Numbered from the stretch's first letter, positions 47,546 through 60,157 are shown. The stretch is 64,000 bases of DNA from Marinobacter sp. SS5-14b (GCF_030541005.1 NZ_JASSVM010000007.1:1-64000); one strand, 5' to 3'. Notes: generated from the sequence alone by a model not told the origin. Made by a program: numbers and translations.

Positions 47546-48799
47546 TCAGCCGTAAACCGGGAAGCGGGCACACACCGCTTCAACCTGTTCACGCACGCGG
47601 CTGATGACGGCGTCGTCTTCAAGGTTGTCGAGGATGTCGCACATCCAGCCTGCCAGGTCACGGCACTCCTGCTCACCAAAGCCGCGAGTGGTAACCGCCG
47701 GGGTACCGATACGCAGCCCGGAGGTGACGAACGGTGAACGCGGATCGTTAGGAACGGCGTTCTTGTTCACGGTGATGTGAGCGCGGCCGAGGGCTGCGTC
47801 TGCATCTTTACCGGTGATGTCCTGCTTGATCAGGCTGACCAGGAACAGGTGGTTCTTGGTGCCACCGGAAACCACGTCAAAACCGCGCTCAACAAACACC
47901 TCGGCCATGACGCTGGCGTTGGTCACCACCTGCTGCTGGTAGGCCTTGAAGTCATCGCTCATGGCTTCTTTGAAGCAGATGGCCTTGGCCGCGATAACGT
48001 GCATCAGCGGGCCACCCTGACCGCCGGGGAAGACAGCGGAGTTCAGTTTCTTGTGCAGATCTTCGTCGTCACACGCCAGAATCAAGCCGCCACGGGGGCC
48101 GCGCAGCGTTTTGTGGGTGGTAGTGGTGACCACGTGGGCGTGCGGCATAGGATCCGGGTACACGCCGGCGGCAACCAGGCCGGCTACGTGGGCCATGTCG
48201 ACAAACAGGTAAGCGCCCACCTTGTCGGCAATGGCTCGGAACCGGGCAAAATCCAGCTCCTGGGAATAGGCGGAGAAGCCGGCGATGATCATCTTCGGCT
48301 TGTTCTCAACGGCCAGGGCTTCCACTTCGTCGTAATCGATCAGGCCGGTTTCCGGGTTCAGGCCGTACTGAACGGCGTGGTAGATCTTGCCGGAGAAGTT
48401 CACGCTAGCACCGTGGGTCAGGTGACCACCGTGGGCCAGACTCATACCCAGAACGGTATCGCCGGGCTTGAGCAGTGCCATGAATACGGCGGAGTTAGCC
48501 TGGGAGCCGGAGTGCGGCTGCACGTTGGCGTAGGCGGCCCCAAACAGTTCCTTGGCGCGGTCAATGGCCAGCTGCTCGGCAATATCGACAAACTCGCAAC
48601 CACCGTAGTAGCGCTTGCCGGGGTAGCCTTCGGCGTACTTGTTGGTCAGCACGCTGCCCTGCGCTTCCATTACCCGGGGGCTGGTGTAATTTTCGGACGC
48701 AATCAGTTCGATGTGCGCTTCCTGGCGCTTTTCTTCCGCCTGCATGGCGTTCCACAGTTCGTCATCGAAACCGGCGATTTTCATATCACGATTAAACAT
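47546..48799 (-). CDS. glyA: Serine hydroxymethyltransferase
   Basis: GlyA interconverts serine and glycine, charging tetrahydrofolate with a one-carbon unit. The 417-residue product has the PLP lysine in [16 protein letters not shown], along with [17 protein letters not shown] and [13 protein letters not shown]. Length and motifs match the E. coli enzyme. First gene of a possible glyA-nrdR-rib unit, though 74 bp with a weak hairpin separates it from nrdR. Confidence 0.97.
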   Translation of the reverse strand: MFNRDMKIAGFDDELWNAMQAEEKRQEAHIELIASENYTSPRVMEAQGSVLTNKYAEGYPGKRYYGGCEFVDIAEQLAIDRAKELFGAAYANVQPHSGSQANSAVFMALLKPGDTVLGMSLAHGGHLTHGASVNFSGKIYHAVQYGLNPETGLIDYDEVEALAVENKPKMIIAGFSAYSQELDFARFRAIADKVGAYLFVDMAHVAGLVAAGVYPDPMPHAHVVTTTTHKTLRGPRGGLILACDDEDLHKKLNSAVFPGGQGGPLMHVIAAKAICFKEAMSDDFKAYQQQVVTNASVMAEVFVERGFDVVSGGTKNHLFLVSLIKQDITGKDADAALGRAHITVNKNAVPNDPRSPFVTSGLRIGTPAVTTRGFGEQECRDLAGWMCDILDNLEDDAVISRVREQVEAVCARFPVYG

Positions 48800-49104
48800 G
48801 GATGTGCTGCCCCTGTCTGAATGGCTGGCCCGGCTTGCCTTTGCGCATGCCGCAACCCCTGAAAAATTGGGCCGCTATTCTATCTCGAAAGCGGGTTAAA
48901 AATCATCCTTTATGCCGTCCGCAGATACCGGCACACGGGCAGTGCGAAATTTCACTCAATTGCTATCCCTGATCGGTTTAGATACCTTAGCCGGTTAACG
49001 TTCCAAGGTGCTGGATTTGGCAGTGCCCACCCCGAAGGCCTCAGCCGGACACCTGCAGTGTTTTCGTCCTGTTACGCACATTTCTGAAAAAGGATTCCGA
49101 CAAC
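48800..49104. other. Intergenic region between divergent glyA and ettA
   Basis: This 305-bp stretch holds no gene I can support. On plus, TTGCTA (48960-48965), a 17-bp spacer and TACCTT (48983-48988) is a weak promoter candidate for ettA, and AAAAAGGA precedes its ATG. On minus, a TAGAAT -10-like hexamer near 48880 might serve glyA, without a good -35. I found no glycine riboswitch pattern or PurR-like palindrome. Confidence 0.4.
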
Positions 49105-50766
49105 ATGGCTCAATACGTCTACACCATGAACCGCGTGGGCAAGGTAGTACCACCCAAGCGGGAGATCCTGAAAGACATTTCTCTGAGCTTCTTCCCCGGC
49201 GCCAAAATCGGCGTCCTAGGCTTGAACGGCTCCGGTAAGTCCACCCTGCTTCGTATTATGGCGGGCGTTGACCAGGATTACATCGGCGAAGCCCGGCCAC
49301 AGCCCGGCATTAATGTGGGCTACCTGCCCCAGGAGCCGGAGCTGGACGAAGAGAAGACCGTCAAGGAAATCGTCGACGAGTCCGTGGCCCACGTACACAA
49401 CGCCCTGGCTGAGCTGGACCAGGTCTACGCCGCCTACGCCGAGCCAGATGCCGATTTCGACGCCCTGGCCAAAAAACAGGGCGAACTGGAGGCCATCATT
49501 CAGGCCACCGACGGGCACGACATCGAACGCAAGATGGAAGTGGCTGCCGATGCCCTTCGCTTGCCGGCCTGGGATCAAAAAGTCAAAGTGCTGTCCGGCG
49601 GTGAGCGCCGCCGTGTGGCCCTGTGCCGCCTGTTGCTGTCCGGCCCGGACATGCTGCTGCTGGACGAGCCCACTAACCACCTGGATGCAGAATCCGTGGC
49701 CTGGCTGGAGCGCTTCCTGCACGATTACGATGGCACAGTGGTCGCCATTACCCACGACCGTTACTTCCTGGACAACGTCGCCGGCTGGATTCTCGAACTG
49801 GACCGTGGCCACGGCATCCCGTTCGAAGGCAACTACAGCCAGTGGCTGGAAAACAAAGAGAAGCGTCTGGAGATGGAGTCCAAGCAGGAAGCTTCGCACC
49901 AGAAAGCCATCAAGCAGGAGCTTGAGTGGGTGCGTTCCAACGCCAAGGGACGCCAGTCCAAGAGCAAGGCCCGCCTGGCCCGCTTTGAGGAGATGAGCTC
50001 TCAGGAATTCCAGAAGCGGAATGAAACCAACGAACTCTATATTCCACCCGGACCACGCCTGGGCGGCAAGGTGATCGAAGTGGAAGGCATCAGCAAGGCC
50101 TTCGGTGACCGTCTGCTCTACGAAAACGTGTCCTTCAGCGTACCCCCCGGTGCCATTGTCGGCATCATCGGCGGTAACGGTGCTGGTAAATCCACGCTGT
50201 TCAAGATGATTGCGGGCATGGACAAGCCGAATTCCGGCACCATCACCGTGGGCGAAACCTTGGAGCTGGCCTACGTAGACCAGATGCGCGACCTTGACGG
50301 CAGCAAAACCGTGTGGGAGGAGCTGTCCGACGGCAACGACATCATCAAGGTGGGCAACTACGAAACCCCCTCCCGCGCCTACGTCGGCCGTTTCAACTTC
50401 AAGGGCACCGATCAGCAAAAGCGGGTCGGTGATCTTTCCGGTGGTGAGCGTAACCGCCTGCATCTGGCCAAGCTGCTGAAGCAGGGCGGCAACGTGTTGC
50501 TGCTGGACGAACCGACCAACGACCTGGATGTGGAAACCCTGCGCGCACTGGAGGAAGCCATCTTGAACTTCCCGGGATCTGCGCTGGTGATCTCGCACGA
50601 CCGCTGGTTCCTGGACCGCGTCGCCAGCCACATCCTGGCGTTCGAGGATGACGGCGAGGTGGTGTATTTTGAAGGCAACTTCACCGACTACGACGCCGAC
50701 TTCAAGAAGCGCAAAGGGGAATCAGCGATGCAGCCCAAGCGCATGAAATACAAGAAGCTGGCGTAA
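49105..50766 (+). CDS. ettA: Energy-dependent translational throttle protein EttA
   Basis: EttA is an ABC-F ATPase that binds the ribosomal E site and gates the first elongation steps according to ATP/ADP. The 553-residue product has two ABC domains: Walker A GLNGSGKSTLL and GGNGAGKSTLF, signatures LSGGERRRVALC and LSGGERNRLHLAK, Walker B LLLDEPTNHLD and LLLDEPTNDLD. The P-site-tRNA interaction linker lies between (about residues 245-305). It has no membrane segment. Its stop overlaps the radA start as TAATG. Confidence 0.95.
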   Translation: MAQYVYTMNRVGKVVPPKREILKDISLSFFPGAKIGVLGLNGSGKSTLLRIMAGVDQDYIGEARPQPGINVGYLPQEPELDEEKTVKEIVDESVAHVHNALAELDQVYAAYAEPDADFDALAKKQGELEAIIQATDGHDIERKMEVAADALRLPAWDQKVKVLSGGERRRVALCRLLLSGPDMLLLDEPTNHLDAESVAWLERFLHDYDGTVVAITHDRYFLDNVAGWILELDRGHGIPFEGNYSQWLENKEKRLEMESKQEASHQKAIKQELEWVRSNAKGRQSKSKARLARFEEMSSQEFQKRNETNELYIPPGPRLGGKVIEVEGISKAFGDRLLYENVSFSVPPGAIVGIIGGNGAGKSTLFKMIAGMDKPNSGTITVGETLELAYVDQMRDLDGSKTVWEELSDGNDIIKVGNYETPSRAYVGRFNFKGTDQQKRVGDLSGGERNRLHLAKLLKQGGNVLLLDEPTNDLDVETLRALEEAILNFPGSALVISHDRWFLDRVASHILAFEDDGEVVYFEGNFTDYDADFKKRKGESAMQPKRMKYKKLA

Positions 50767-52148
50767 TGGCAAAACCGAAAACCGCGTTTGTCTGCACCGA
50801 GTGCGGCGCTGACTACTCCAAATGGCAGGGCCAGTGTACGGCCTGCCAGGCCTGGAACACCGTCAGCGAAGTGCGCGGTGTCTCCGGGGGCAACAGCACC
50901 AAAGGCGTGCGCGGCATCCGCTTTGAGGGTTATGCCGGCAGCCTGTCGGAAGTTAAAAGCCTGGACGAAGTCAGCCTGGCTGAGCAGTCCCGCATCAGCA
51001 CCGGTATGCAGGAGTTTGACCGGGTGCTGGGTGGCGGCCTGATTGAGGGCTCAGCGGTGTTGATGGGCGGTCACCCCGGTGCCGGCAAGAGCACACTGCT
51101 GCTCCAGGCCGTGTGCCAACTGGCCGCTCAACACCCTGCCCTGTACGTGACCGGTGAGGAGTCGCTGCAACAAGTGGCCATGCGCGCCAAGCGCCTGGGC
51201 TTGCCCACCAAAGACCTGAAAATGCTATCGGAAACCAGCGTGGAACGTGTCATGCAGGTGGCTGAGGCAGAGAAGCCCCGCATTCTGGTGGTAGACAGTA
51301 TTCAGGTGATGCACGTCGCCGAGATCGAATCTGCACCGGGCTCGGTCTCGCAAGTGCGCGAGAGCGCTGCCTACCTGACCCGCTTCGCCAAGCAGACCGG
51401 TACCATCCTTTTCCTGGTTGGCCACGTCACCAAAGACGGCAGCCTGGCGGGCCCGAAGGTGCTGGAGCACATGATTGACTGTTCGATTCTGCTCGAAGGC
51501 TCCAGTGACAGCCGTTACCGCACCCTGCGGGGCATCAAGAACCGCTTTGGTGCGGTCAATGAGCTGGGTGTGTTCGCGATGCTGGAACAGGGCCTGAAGG
51601 AAGTGAAAAACCCCAGTGCCATCTTCCTGAACCGGGGAGAAGAAGCGGCGCCCGGCAGTGTGGTGATGGTGGTATGGGAAGGCACAAGGCCAATGCTGGT
51701 GGAGATCCAGGCGTTGGTGGATATGGCTCAGGGCAGCTATCCGAGGCGGGTGGCGGTGGGCCTGGACCAGAACCGCCTGGCCATGCTTTTGGCGGTGCTG
51801 CACCGCCACGGGGGCATGCACGTAGCCGATCAGGATGTGTTCGTAAACGTGGTGGGTGGCGTCAAAGTCAACGAAACCAGCGCCGACCTGGCCCTGCTTG
51901 CTGCTGTGGTATCGTCCTTCCGCAACCGGGCCTTGCCACAGGATCTGGTGATTTTCGGAGAAGTCGGCTTATCCGGCGAAATCCGCCCGGTTCCCAGCGG
52001 ACAGGAGCGCATTTACGAAGCCTCGAAGCACGGCTTCACCCGCGCCCTGGTGCCCAAAGCCAACGCGCCACGCAAGCCTGTGGAGGGTATGAAAGTTATT
52101 CCAGTGACCAAGCTTTCGGATGCGCTTTCGGCTTTGGAGGAGTTTTAG
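50766..52148 (+). CDS. radA: DNA repair protein RadA
   Basis: RadA (Sms) is a RecA-like, hexameric branch-migration motor in recombination. The 460-residue product has a zinc finger (CTECGADYSKWQGQCTAC), Walker A GGHPGAGKST, the RadA-specific KNRFGAVNELG motif and a C-terminal Lon-protease-like domain with RVAVGLDQNRLAMLLAVLHRHGG and GEVGLSGEIRPV. The start overlaps the ettA stop by one base. The 3' end is followed after 34 bp by the cruciform repeat, copy 1. Confidence 0.96.
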   Translation: MAKPKTAFVCTECGADYSKWQGQCTACQAWNTVSEVRGVSGGNSTKGVRGIRFEGYAGSLSEVKSLDEVSLAEQSRISTGMQEFDRVLGGGLIEGSAVLMGGHPGAGKSTLLLQAVCQLAAQHPALYVTGEESLQQVAMRAKRLGLPTKDLKMLSETSVERVMQVAEAEKPRILVVDSIQVMHVAEIESAPGSVSQVRESAAYLTRFAKQTGTILFLVGHVTKDGSLAGPKVLEHMIDCSILLEGSSDSRYRTLRGIKNRFGAVNELGVFAMLEQGLKEVKNPSAIFLNRGEEAAPGSVVMVVWEGTRPMLVEIQALVDMAQGSYPRRVAVGLDQNRLAMLLAVLHRHGGMHVADQDVFVNVVGGVKVNETSADLALLAAVVSSFRNRALPQDLVIFGEVGLSGEIRPVPSGQERIYEASKHGFTRALVPKANAPRKPVEGMKVIPVTKLSDALSALEEF

Positions 52149-52181
52149 GCACTCACCCAAGCCTGCTTATTGAGGTGCGTA

Positions 52182-52293
52182 TGGCTATTGCTGGGACTTC
52201 CTTCCAAAAAACGCTACGAGCACATCCCTGTGCGCTTCGCTCCGGCCATCCATGGCCTCCGAGATTTTTGGAAGGAAGTCCCAGCAATAGCCA
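52182..52293 (+). repeat. Cruciform repeat, copy 1 (3' of radA)
   Basis: A perfect 29-bp inverted repeat (52182-52210 with 52265-52293) ends inward in AAAAA/TTTTT and encloses a 54-nt core. Read on plus, the core begins ACGCTACGAGCACATCC and ends TGGCCTCCGAGA. It contains two small hairpins: GCACA-TCCC-TGTGC and GGCCA-TCCA-TGGCC. The whole could fold as a long stem with two side hairpins. It lies between the convergent ends of radA and the PilZ gene. A second copy is at 52827-52930 in the opposite orientation. Confidence 0.9.
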
Positions 52294-52322
52294 GCCGAGC
52301 CTTGGTGTTATCCGCCACAAAC

Positions 52323-52691
52323 TCAATCGATCAGATGCGCAAACTCCCGCTCCAGAAGAGCTTGATCACCTAAATTCAGTTCCACCAACCGCTTCAGATG
52401 CGTTGCACTATCCAAGTCAATGTACTGACACCGGAACCCAAGCCGGTGATCCTCAACGTGCTTTAACTCCACCGCCATCACAATCGCAGCTTCGTGCTCG
52501 TTCAGATGAACCACCAACTCACAGGGCTTACTCAACGGTACATTCCAACCCTCGGGCCGCTGAACCAGAACACCCTTGAGTGATATATCCAGCACCTCCG
52601 TCGTCCACACGTGATCCTGATAGTGCAGCTCGCACGGGGCATCAAAGTTGATGCGATGGAAACGACGGTTTTCCGGTGTTTTCGTGGACAA
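52323..52691 (-). CDS. PilZ-domain protein (probable c-di-GMP receptor)
   Basis: This 122-residue, single-domain protein has both c-di-GMP contacts: RRFHR (Arg9 to Arg13) and DISLKG (Asp35, Ser37, Gly40). No membrane segment or partner domain is seen, so it would act as a soluble adaptor. Pseudomonas also has a PilZ gene next to radA (PA4608 type), which supports a conserved neighbourhood. It is convergent with radA and flanked on both sides by copies of the cruciform repeat. A longer frame to 52726 in another reading frame is not related. Confidence 0.9.
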   Translation of the reverse strand: MSTKTPENRRFHRINFDAPCELHYQDHVWTTEVLDISLKGVLVQRPEGWNVPLSKPCELVVHLNEHEAAIVMAVELKHVEDHRLGFRCQYIDLDSATHLKRLVELNLGDQALLEREFAHLID

Positions 52692-52826
52692 GACAGAGGC
52701 TCCGAGTCATGAGTGTTGCTTTCCATGACTATAGACCGGACACAAACGCGAAGCCAATCTTATGATAAAGGCAACCTGAACAGGCAAGCCAAGGGGTCGG
52801 GAGAATATTTCCAGAGATCAAAAGCG

Positions 52827-52930
52827 GGGTGGCGGTAGGGCCTCCAAAAAATCTCGGAGGCCATGGATGGCCGGAGCGAAGCGCACATGGATGTGCTCGT
52901 AGCGTTTTTTTGGAGGCCCTACCGCCACCC
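52827..52930 (-). repeat. Cruciform repeat, copy 2 (3' of hemE)
   Basis: A 25-bp inverted repeat (52827-52851 with 52906-52930; one extra T in the right tract) ends inward in A6/T7 and encloses a 53-nt core. Reverse-complemented, this core matches copy 1 at every position but one, and that difference lies in the tetraloop of the GCACA hairpin. The outer arms have a different sequence from copy 1 yet remain fully paired. It starts 51 bp past the hemE stop, with the same polarity relative to hemE as copy 1 has to radA. Confidence 0.9.
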
Positions 52931-52981
52931 TGCCCACTCCACAACCCTCAGGCTGGGAGTAAACAGAGCACAGGCTCGAAC

Positions 52982-54046
52982 TTATTGGTGATACTGCCCG
53001 CTAAGCTCAACAACCGCCTCTATGAACGCCCCGGCATGCTCCGGATCCACATCCGGTGTAATCCCATGTCCAAGATTGAAAATATGCCCGGAACCGGAGC
53101 CATAGCGCTTGAGGATGTCCGCCACTTCCTGGCGAATCCGCGCCTTCGGCGCATACAGCATTGCCGGGTCCATATTGCCCTGCAGTGCTACCTTATCGCC
53201 TACACGAGCACGGGCATTACCGATATCCGTGGTCCAGTCCAGACCCACCGCATCGGCGCCACAGTCTGCGATGGACTCAAGCCACTGGCCACCGTTCTTG
53301 GTGAATACGATGACCGGCACCCGACGGCCTTCGTTTTCACGAATCAGACCATCCACAATCTTCTTCATATAACGCAGCGAGAACTCGTCGTAGGCCCAGC
53401 TGCTGAGCACGCCGCCCCAGGTATCAAAAATCTGCACCGCCTGGGCGCCGGCCTTGATCTGGCCGTTCAGGTAGTCGATCACTGAGTCTGCCAGATGATC
53501 CAGCAAACGGTGCATCACCTCCGGCTGACCGTACATCAACTTCTTGGCTTCCGAGAACGTCTTCGAAGAACCACCCTCAATCATATAGGTGGCCAGAGTC
53601 CACGGGCTCCCGGAGAAACCGATCAGCGGAACACGGCCATTCAGCTCGCGGCGAATCGTAGAAACCGCGTTCATTACGTAGTCCAGGTCCGACTCGGCGT
53701 TCATTTTTGGTAGCGCGTCAACATCGGCTTCAGAGCGAATCACCTTGCGGAATTTCGGGCCTTCGCCGGTTTCAAAATACAGGCCCAGACCCAGAGCGTC
53801 CGGAATGGTGAGGATGTCTGAAAACAGAATCGCGGCATCCAGCGGGTAACGCTCCAGAGGCTGCAAAGTGACTTCGCAGGCCAGCGGAGTATTCTTGCAA
53901 AGGCTGAGGAAGTCGCCCGCTTTCGCCCGGGTGGCACGGTACTCAGGCAGGTAACGGCCGGCCTGGCGCATCATCCACACCGGGGTGCGGTCCACGGGCT
54001 GGCGCATCAGGGCGCGCAGAAAGCGGTCATTCTTCAGCTCAGTCAT
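52982..54046 (-). CDS. hemE: Uroporphyrinogen decarboxylase
   Basis: HemE removes four carboxyl groups from uroporphyrinogen III to give coproporphyrinogen III in heme synthesis. The 354-residue product has the N-terminal signature [16 protein letters not shown], with conserved Arg and Gln, the catalytic Asp in [14 protein letters not shown], and [17 protein letters not shown]. It follows gltD but is separated from it by a strong terminator, so it is a separate transcript. The Pseudomonas order hemE-gltD-gltB is kept. Confidence 0.97.
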   Translation of the reverse strand: MTELKNDRFLRALMRQPVDRTPVWMMRQAGRYLPEYRATRAKAGDFLSLCKNTPLACEVTLQPLERYPLDAAILFSDILTIPDALGLGLYFETGEGPKFRKVIRSEADVDALPKMNAESDLDYVMNAVSTIRRELNGRVPLIGFSGSPWTLATYMIEGGSSKTFSEAKKLMYGQPEVMHRLLDHLADSVIDYLNGQIKAGAQAVQIFDTWGGVLSSWAYDEFSLRYMKKIVDGLIRENEGRRVPVIVFTKNGGQWLESIADCGADAVGLDWTTDIGNARARVGDKVALQGNMDPAMLYAPKARIRQEVADILKRYGSGSGHIFNLGHGITPDVDPEHAGAFIEAVVELSGQYHQ

Positions 54047-54114
54047 AGTTCCAGTCTTCTCGTCGGTAAATGGTCAGAGACAATGGGGAGCAATGATACC
54101 CCGTTTGCGCCAAT

Positions 54115-54147
54115 AAAAAAGGGCGGCTTTCCACTAGAAAGCCGCCC
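54115..54147 (-). terminator. Intrinsic terminator after gltD
   Basis: Leftward, GGGCGGCTTTC (complement of 54137-54147) and GAAAGCCGCCC (complement of 54121-54131) form an 11-bp perfect stem with a 5-nt loop, followed by six T. It lies 25 bp past the gltD stop. Confidence 0.93.
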
Positions 54148-54171
54148 TTCTGACACCGGTCAAGCGTTCAA

Positions 54172-55644
<1,473 letters not shown>

Positions 55645-55666
55645 TCAACCTGTTATCCCGAAGTGA

Positions 55667-58600
55667 CTATTCCGGGCGGGCACGGGTGCTGGCCAACAGG
55701 CTGCGCAGGTTTGCAGCCTTCGGTTTAACCAGCCAGAACCGGCCAATGTAATCGTCGAAATCCTCCAGAAGGTGCTCAGCCCAAGCGCTTCCTGTTTCTG
55801 AAATATGTTCCCGGATCACACCGCGCAGGTGGTTCCGGTAGGCTTCCATGTCTTCCCGTGAAATACGCTGGATCTCAACCAGTTCGTGGTTGTACTTGTC
55901 CACAAACGTGTTGTCCAGATCGAGCACATAAGCGAAACCGCCGGTCATACCGGCGCCAAAGTTATAGCCGGTAGCACCGAGAACCGTCACCAGGCCGCCG
56001 GTCATATATTCACAGCAGTGATCGCCGGCACCTTCAACAACCGCATGAGCACCGGAGTTACGAACGGCGAACCGCTCGCCCGCAGTGCCAGCCGCAAACA
56101 GTTTGCCGCCGGTAGCACCGTACAGACAGGTATTACCGATGATCGACGTTTCCTGGGTCTTGAACTTGCTGCCACGGGGTGGCTTGACCACCAGCTTGCC
56201 GCCGGTCATACCTTTGCCCACGTAATCGTTGGCATCGCCTTCCAGGATCATGTTCAGGCCACCGACGTTCCACACACCAAAGCTCTGACCCGCCGTACCG
56301 GTCAAATCCAGCGTGATCGACGCATCGGCCATGCCCTGGTTGCCATAACGCGCTGCAATTTCACCCGACAGCCGAGCGCCAATCGAACGGTCGCAGTTGG
56401 TGACCTTGTAATTCCAGGCACCACCGGATTTCTCGGCGATTGCACTGGCGGTGTCTTTCACCATCCGCTCAGCGAGCTTACCCTCATCAAAGGGCTGATT
56501 ACGCTCTACCTGACAGGTCTGCGGCTTGTCTGCCGGAATGTGGTCATTCTGCAACAGACGTGTAAGGTCGAGCTTCTTCTGACGCTCGGTGTCACCCGGC
56601 AGGCGCTCCAGCAGGTCAACACGGCCCACCAGCTCTTCAAGGGTGCGCACACCCAGCTTGGCCATCCACTCCCGGGTTTCCTCTGCCACAAAGCGGAAGA
56701 AGTTCATGGCCATCTCGACCGTGCCCTTAAAGTGTTCTTCCCTCAGATAATCATTCTGGGTCGCCACACCGGTTGCACAGTTGTTCAGGTGACAGATTCG
56801 CAGGTACTTACAGCCCAGAGCAACCATGGGCGTGGTGCCGAAACCAAAGCTCTCTGCGCCCAGGATGGCCGCCTTAACGACATCCAGACCGGTTTTGATG
56901 CCGCCGTCGGTCTGCAGGCGAATCTTGCCACGCAGATCATTGGCACGCAGGGCTTGCTGAGTTTCAGTCAAACCAAGTTCCCAAGGGGAGCCGGCGTAAC
57001 GGATCGAGGTCAGCGGGCTGGCCGCGGTACCGCCGTCGTAACCAGATACGGTAATCAGGTCTGCGTAGGCCTTGGCCACACCCGCTGCGATAGTACCGAC
57101 ACCGGGCTCGGAGACCAGCTTCACCGATACCAGTGCCTCCGGGTTCACCTGCTTCAGATCGAAAATCAGCTGAGCAAGATCTTCGATCGAATAGATGTCA
57201 TGGTGTGGCGGCGGCGAAATCAGGGTGACGCCGGGCACGGAATAGCGCAGCCGTGCGATCAGGTCGTTGACCTTACCCCCGGGCAACTGGCCACCCTCTC
57301 CGGGCTTGGCGCCCTGGGCGACCTTGATTTGCATAACGTCGGCACTGCGCAGGTACTCGGCGGTAACGCCGAAACGCCCGGAAGCCACTTGTTTGATTTT
57401 CGAACGCTTATTGGTGCCGTAACGGGCAGGATCTTCACCACCCTCACCGGAGTTAGAGCGGCCACCCAGCGTGTTCATCGCCACAGCCAGCGCTTCGTGG
57501 GCCTCGGGGGACAGAGCCCCAAGTGACATAGCGGCCGAGTCGAAGCGGGTGAAGATGTTCTCCACCGGCTCTACATCCGCGATATCGACAGGTTTGATGT
57601 CCTTTTTGAACACCAACAAATCCCGCAGAGTGGCCACCGGACGCTCGTTGACCAGGCCGGCGTATTCCTTGTAGTGACCATAGTCACCGCTGGTTACCGC
57701 CTCCTGAAGCTTACCGACCACATCCGGATTGAAAGCGTGGTATTCCTGGCCGTGCATGTATTTCAGCAGACCACCAGGGGACAGCGGCTTACGGGGCTTC
57801 CAGGCCAGGGCTGCAAGCAGTTCCTGGTCCTGCTGGAAATCGTAGAAATCAGCCCCCTGAATTCGGCTGGGCACGCCTTTGAAACACAGATCCACCACGT
57901 TATCCGCCAAGCCTATGGCCTCGAAAAGCTGAGCACCGCGGTAAGAGGTGATGGTTGAAATGCCCATCTTGGACAGGATTTTTAACAACCCTTTGTTGAT
58001 GCCCTTACGGTAGTTGTTTTTGGCTTCGATCGGATCCATCAACAGCTCACCGGTGCGGATCAGATCGTTGAGCACCTGGTATGCCAGGTACGGATACACA
58101 GCCGTAGCGCCAAACCCGAACAGCACCGCAAACTGGTGTGGATCACGAACCCAGCCACTTTCAACAATGATGTTGGAATCGCAGCGCAAGCCATTAGCAA
58201 CCAGATGGTGATGCACAGCCGCTGTCGCCATGACCGCATTTACCGGAAGATCACCTTCGGTCAGGTCTTTATCGCTGAGAATCAGCAGTACCTTGCCGGC
58301 ACGCACAGCATTGGCCGCCTCGTCACAAACCCGGCGCACCGCCTGCTCCAGCCCTTCTTCAGGACGATAACTCAGGGCAATTCGGGCAACCTCAAATCCG
58401 GGGCGCGTGTTGTTCGCCAGTTTCAAATATTTGGCAGGTGACAGAACCGGGGTCGTCAGAATAATCCGGTCAGCGTGCTCTGGCGTTTCCTCGAAAACGT
58501 TCTTCTCGGCGCCCAGGCAGGTTTCGAGAGACATCACGATAGTCTCGCGCAGCGGATCAATCGGCGGGTTGGTCACCTGCGCGAACTTCTGACGGAAGTA

Positions 58601-60115
58601 GTCAGCTACGTGGCGCACCTTGCTGGAAAGCACCGCCATGGGCGTGTCATCACCCATTGAGCCAACCGCTTCCTGAGCACCTTCGGCCAGCGGCCGCAGG
58701 ACCTGATCACGCTCCTCGAACGAAACGTTGAACATTTTCTGGTGCACCAACAGCTCGTCGGCATCCATCAGCTTGAACTCAGGGGTCTCCTGGTTCAGCG
58801 TGGTTTCCACCCGCAGCGCGTTCTCTCTCAACCAGCGCTTATAGGGCTGAGCGGTTTTCAGGCGCTTGTCGATATCCTGAGTGTGCAAAACCTCTGCCGT
58901 TTCCGTATCGATCGCCAGCATCTGGCCGGGCCCTACCCGACCCTTCGCCACCACGTCATCCGGGGTATAGCTGTAGGTACCCACCTCAGATGCCAGGGTG
59001 ATGAAGTCATCCTTGGTGATCACCCACCGCGCTGGCCGCAAGCCGTTTCTGTCGAGCATACAAAGGGCATAACGACCATCCGACATGACCAGGCCTGCCG
59101 GCCCATCCCAGGGCTCCATGTGCATGGAGTTGAACTCGTAGAAAGCACGGAGTTCCGAATCCATGGTGTCGACGTTTTGCCACGCTGGCGGAACCATCAT
59201 TCTGACCGCCCGGAAAAGATCAACGCCACCGGCCAGCAGTATTTCCAGCATGTTATCCATACTGGAAGAGTCGGAACCGGTCAGGTTTACCAGCGGTTGA
59301 AGAGTTTGCAGATCTGGCAGGTCCGGGGAGCTGAACTTTGCTGCACGGGCGATTGCCCAGTTCCGGTTGCCATCAACGGTGTTGATTTCACCGTTGTGCG
59401 CCATAAAGCGAAACGGCTGAGCCAGCGGCCACTTGGGCATGGTGTTGGTTGAGAAGCGCTGGTGGAAAACACAAATGGCCGTTTGCAGATCAGGGTCACC
59501 GAGATCCTTGTAAAAATTGGCCAGGTCCGCCGGCATCATAAGGCCTTTATAAGCCAGAGTGCGGTGAGACAAGCTGCAGATATAGAATTCTGAATCGTCC
59601 GCCATGTCCCGCTCGGCATAACGCCGCCCCAGGAAAAGACCGATTGCGAACTCTCTTTCGCTCTTCCCGGCAGGCTCAACAAACACCTGTTCAATACGCG
59701 GCATACAGTCCTTGGCCATGGGCCCAAGACAGCTGTCGTCGACGGGCACTTCACGCCAGCCCATGACTTCCAGCCCCTGCTCGACCAATCTTTGCTCTAT
59801 CGCAGCCCGGCCTGTCGCCGCCCGGGCTTCGTCCGGAGCTAAAAAAACCTGGCCAACTGCAAATAAGTCGCCAGGTTTTTTTCCAAACGCTGCTTCAGCA
59901 GCTTTGACCAGAAAGGCCTTTGGGCTCTGCAGCAGCAGACCACAACCATCACCTGTCTTTCCGTCAGCCGCAATGCCGCCCCGGTGAGTCATGCAGGTAA
60001 GTGATTCAATGGCCGTTTTCAACAGCTTATGGCTGGCCTCGCCCTTCATATGGGCAATCAGGCCAAAACCGCAGTTGTCCCTGAATTCATCGGGATGATA
60101 CAAGCCTGTAGTCAT
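55667..60115 (-). CDS. gltB: Glutamate synthase (NADPH) large subunit
   Basis: GltB transfers the amide of glutamine to 2-oxoglutarate, giving two glutamates. From ATG 60115 it has 1482 residues. A short propeptide precedes the nucleophile Cys15 in [12 protein letters not shown] of the Ntn amidotransferase domain. The central domain, the FMN-binding synthase domain ([14 protein letters not shown]), the 3Fe-4S cluster ([15 protein letters not shown]) and the C-terminal beta-helix ([21 protein letters not shown]) follow. The frame is open to 60238, but that extension lacks family sequence; GAGAG precedes ATG 60115. Confidence 0.96.
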   Translation of the reverse strand: MTTGLYHPDEFRDNCGFGLIAHMKGEASHKLLKTAIESLTCMTHRGGIAADGKTGDGCGLLLQSPKAFLVKAAEAAFGKKPGDLFAVGQVFLAPDEARAATGRAAIEQRLVEQGLEVMGWREVPVDDSCLGPMAKDCMPRIEQVFVEPAGKSEREFAIGLFLGRRYAERDMADDSEFYICSLSHRTLAYKGLMMPADLANFYKDLGDPDLQTAICVFHQRFSTNTMPKWPLAQPFRFMAHNGEINTVDGNRNWAIARAAKFSSPDLPDLQTLQPLVNLTGSDSSSMDNMLEILLAGGVDLFRAVRMMVPPAWQNVDTMDSELRAFYEFNSMHMEPWDGPAGLVMSDGRYALCMLDRNGLRPARWVITKDDFITLASEVGTYSYTPDDVVAKGRVGPGQMLAIDTETAEVLHTQDIDKRLKTAQPYKRWLRENALRVETTLNQETPEFKLMDADELLVHQKMFNVSFEERDQVLRPLAEGAQEAVGSMGDDTPMAVLSSKVRHVADYFRQKFAQVTNPPIDPLRETIVMSLETCLGAEKNVFEETPEHADRIILTTPVLSPAKYLKLANNTRPGFEVARIALSYRPEEGLEQAVRRVCDEAANAVRAGKVLLILSDKDLTEGDLPVNAVMATAAVHHHLVANGLRCDSNIIVESGWVRDPHQFAVLFGFGATAVYPYLAYQVLNDLIRTGELLMDPIEAKNNYRKGINKGLLKILSKMGISTITSYRGAQLFEAIGLADNVVDLCFKGVPSRIQGADFYDFQQDQELLAALAWKPRKPLSPGGLLKYMHGQEYHAFNPDVVGKLQEAVTSGDYGHYKEYAGLVNERPVATLRDLLVFKKDIKPVDIADVEPVENIFTRFDSAAMSLGALSPEAHEALAVAMNTLGGRSNSGEGGEDPARYGTNKRSKIKQVASGRFGVTAEYLRSADVMQIKVAQGAKPGEGGQLPGGKVNDLIARLRYSVPGVTLISPPPHHDIYSIEDLAQLIFDLKQVNPEALVSVKLVSEPGVGTIAAGVAKAYADLITVSGYDGGTAASPLTSIRYAGSPWELGLTETQQALRANDLRGKIRLQTDGGIKTGLDVVKAAILGAESFGFGTTPMVALGCKYLRICHLNNCATGVATQNDYLREEHFKGTVEMAMNFFRFVAEETREWMAKLGVRTLEELVGRVDLLERLPGDTERQKKLDLTRLLQNDHIPADKPQTCQVERNQPFDEGKLAERMVKDTASAIAEKSGGAWNYKVTNCDRSIGARLSGEIAARYGNQGMADASITLDLTGTAGQSFGVWNVGGLNMILEGDANDYVGKGMTGGKLVVKPPRGSKFKTQETSIIGNTCLYGATGGKLFAAGTAGERFAVRNSGAHAVVEGAGDHCCEYMTGGLVTVLGATGYNFGAGMTGGFAYVLDLDNTFVDKYNHELVEIQRISREDMEAYRNHLRGVIREHISETGSAWAEHLLEDFDDYIGRFWLVKPKAANLRSLLASTRARPE

Positions 60116-60157
60116 AAGCGTTCTCTCACGTAGAAATGCTTTCCTGCTAGCGCATTC

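Noticed and set aside
48800..49104. Glycine riboswitch upstream of glyA
   Set aside because: I could not find the paired aptamer consensus in either direction.
49216..50631. 471-codon minus-strand frame over ettA
   Set aside because: Antisense to an intact ABC-F gene with all ATPase motifs.
52182..52930. Integron attC sites or insertion-sequence ends
   Set aside because: No attC core sites, integrase, transposase or target-site duplication; the arms differ between copies.
55886..57526. 546-codon plus-strand frame inside gltB
   Set aside because: Antisense to a complete gltB; length reflects GC-biased codons that avoid stops on the opposite strand.
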